Source of the DNA: a bacterium
GTDB taxonomy: Bacteria > Auribacterota > UBA3054 > B51-G9
Direction of reading: 5' to 3'
Length of the DNA stretch: 6,393 bases
Assembly: GCA_029939815.1 (NCBI GenBank)
Contig: JAOZSF010000123.1
Coordinates: forward strand, 1-6,393
Shown: positions 6,332-6,393 of the stretch, one piece after another
Numbering within the stretch: position 1 is the first letter of the stretch
Layout: each line of letters starts with the position of its first letter
Made by a program: the position numbers and the translations under genes
Notes under the pieces: model-generated
Seen by the model: only the letters and a program-made list of their open reading frames with translations
Databases searched by the model: none
What the model was told of the DNA's origin: nothing

Positions 6332-6393
6332 ACTTATAAATTGTAGGAGTCCACGCGGTTATTGAGCTTGCCGAAATATTAGCGTGTTCTTTT

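Noticed and set aside
6343..6393. Start of a fourth gene at the right edge
   Set aside because: AGGAG at 6345-6349 looks like a ribosome site and one frame stays open to the end, but no ATG or GTG lies at a usable distance; the nearest TTG (6363) is 13 nt away. Too little sequence to call.

Overview
The window holds three genes on the + strand. Two are large, secreted, multidomain β-sandwich proteins ending in PEP-CTERM sorting tails. They are clear paralogues of each other, and the first is cut by the left edge of the window. Between them sits one lipoprotein with a glycosidase-like five-bladed β-propeller of the GH43/GH32 kind. PEP-CTERM anchors (exosortase substrates), AT-rich genes, start sites without a Shine-Dalgarno sequence and a surface glycosidase-type lipoprotein fit a Gram-negative bacterium of the PVC group (Kiritimatiellota, Lentisphaerota or Verrucomicrobiota). 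That placement is an inference from gene style, not from a marker gene.

Layout: 3-2093 is the 3' three quarters of paralogue A (FN3 end, second FN3-like domain, LamG-like domain, variable β-rich domain, choice-of-anchor D/ASH domain, PEP-CTERM tail). 2094-2161 is a 68-nt gap packed with two perfect inverted repeats. 2162-3442 is the lipoprotein. 3443-3516 is a 74-nt gap with an 11-bp hairpin that starts inside the lipoprotein stop codon, followed by an almost G-free CA-rich leader. 3517-6294 is the complete paralogue B (925 aa), which adds the signal peptide and N-terminal jelly-roll that A must carry outside the window. 6295-6393 is a noncoding tail with a GC-rich palindrome.

A and B align almost end to end from B residue 228 onward (696 versus 698 residues), so A is probably a protein of about 920 residues. 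I read the trio as a surface module: two exosortase-anchored or processed proteins with carbohydrate-binding-type folds, plus a membrane-tethered enzyme that could act on the same glycan. No substrate can be named from the sequence.

Most notable observations: (i) the first 55 bases of the window are identical to 4196-4250 and identity then falls at once, pointing to gene conversion or an assembly-graph boundary; (ii) a 7-bp tandem repeat lies inside the PEP-CTERM helix of A, where one unit less would delete the basic tail and one unit more would fuse A in frame to the lipoprotein; (iii) divergence between the paralogues is concentrated in one domain; (iv) each visible gap has a hairpin within about 20 nt of the upstream stop codon. 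Nothing here looks like a defence system, CRISPR array, IS element or RNA gene.
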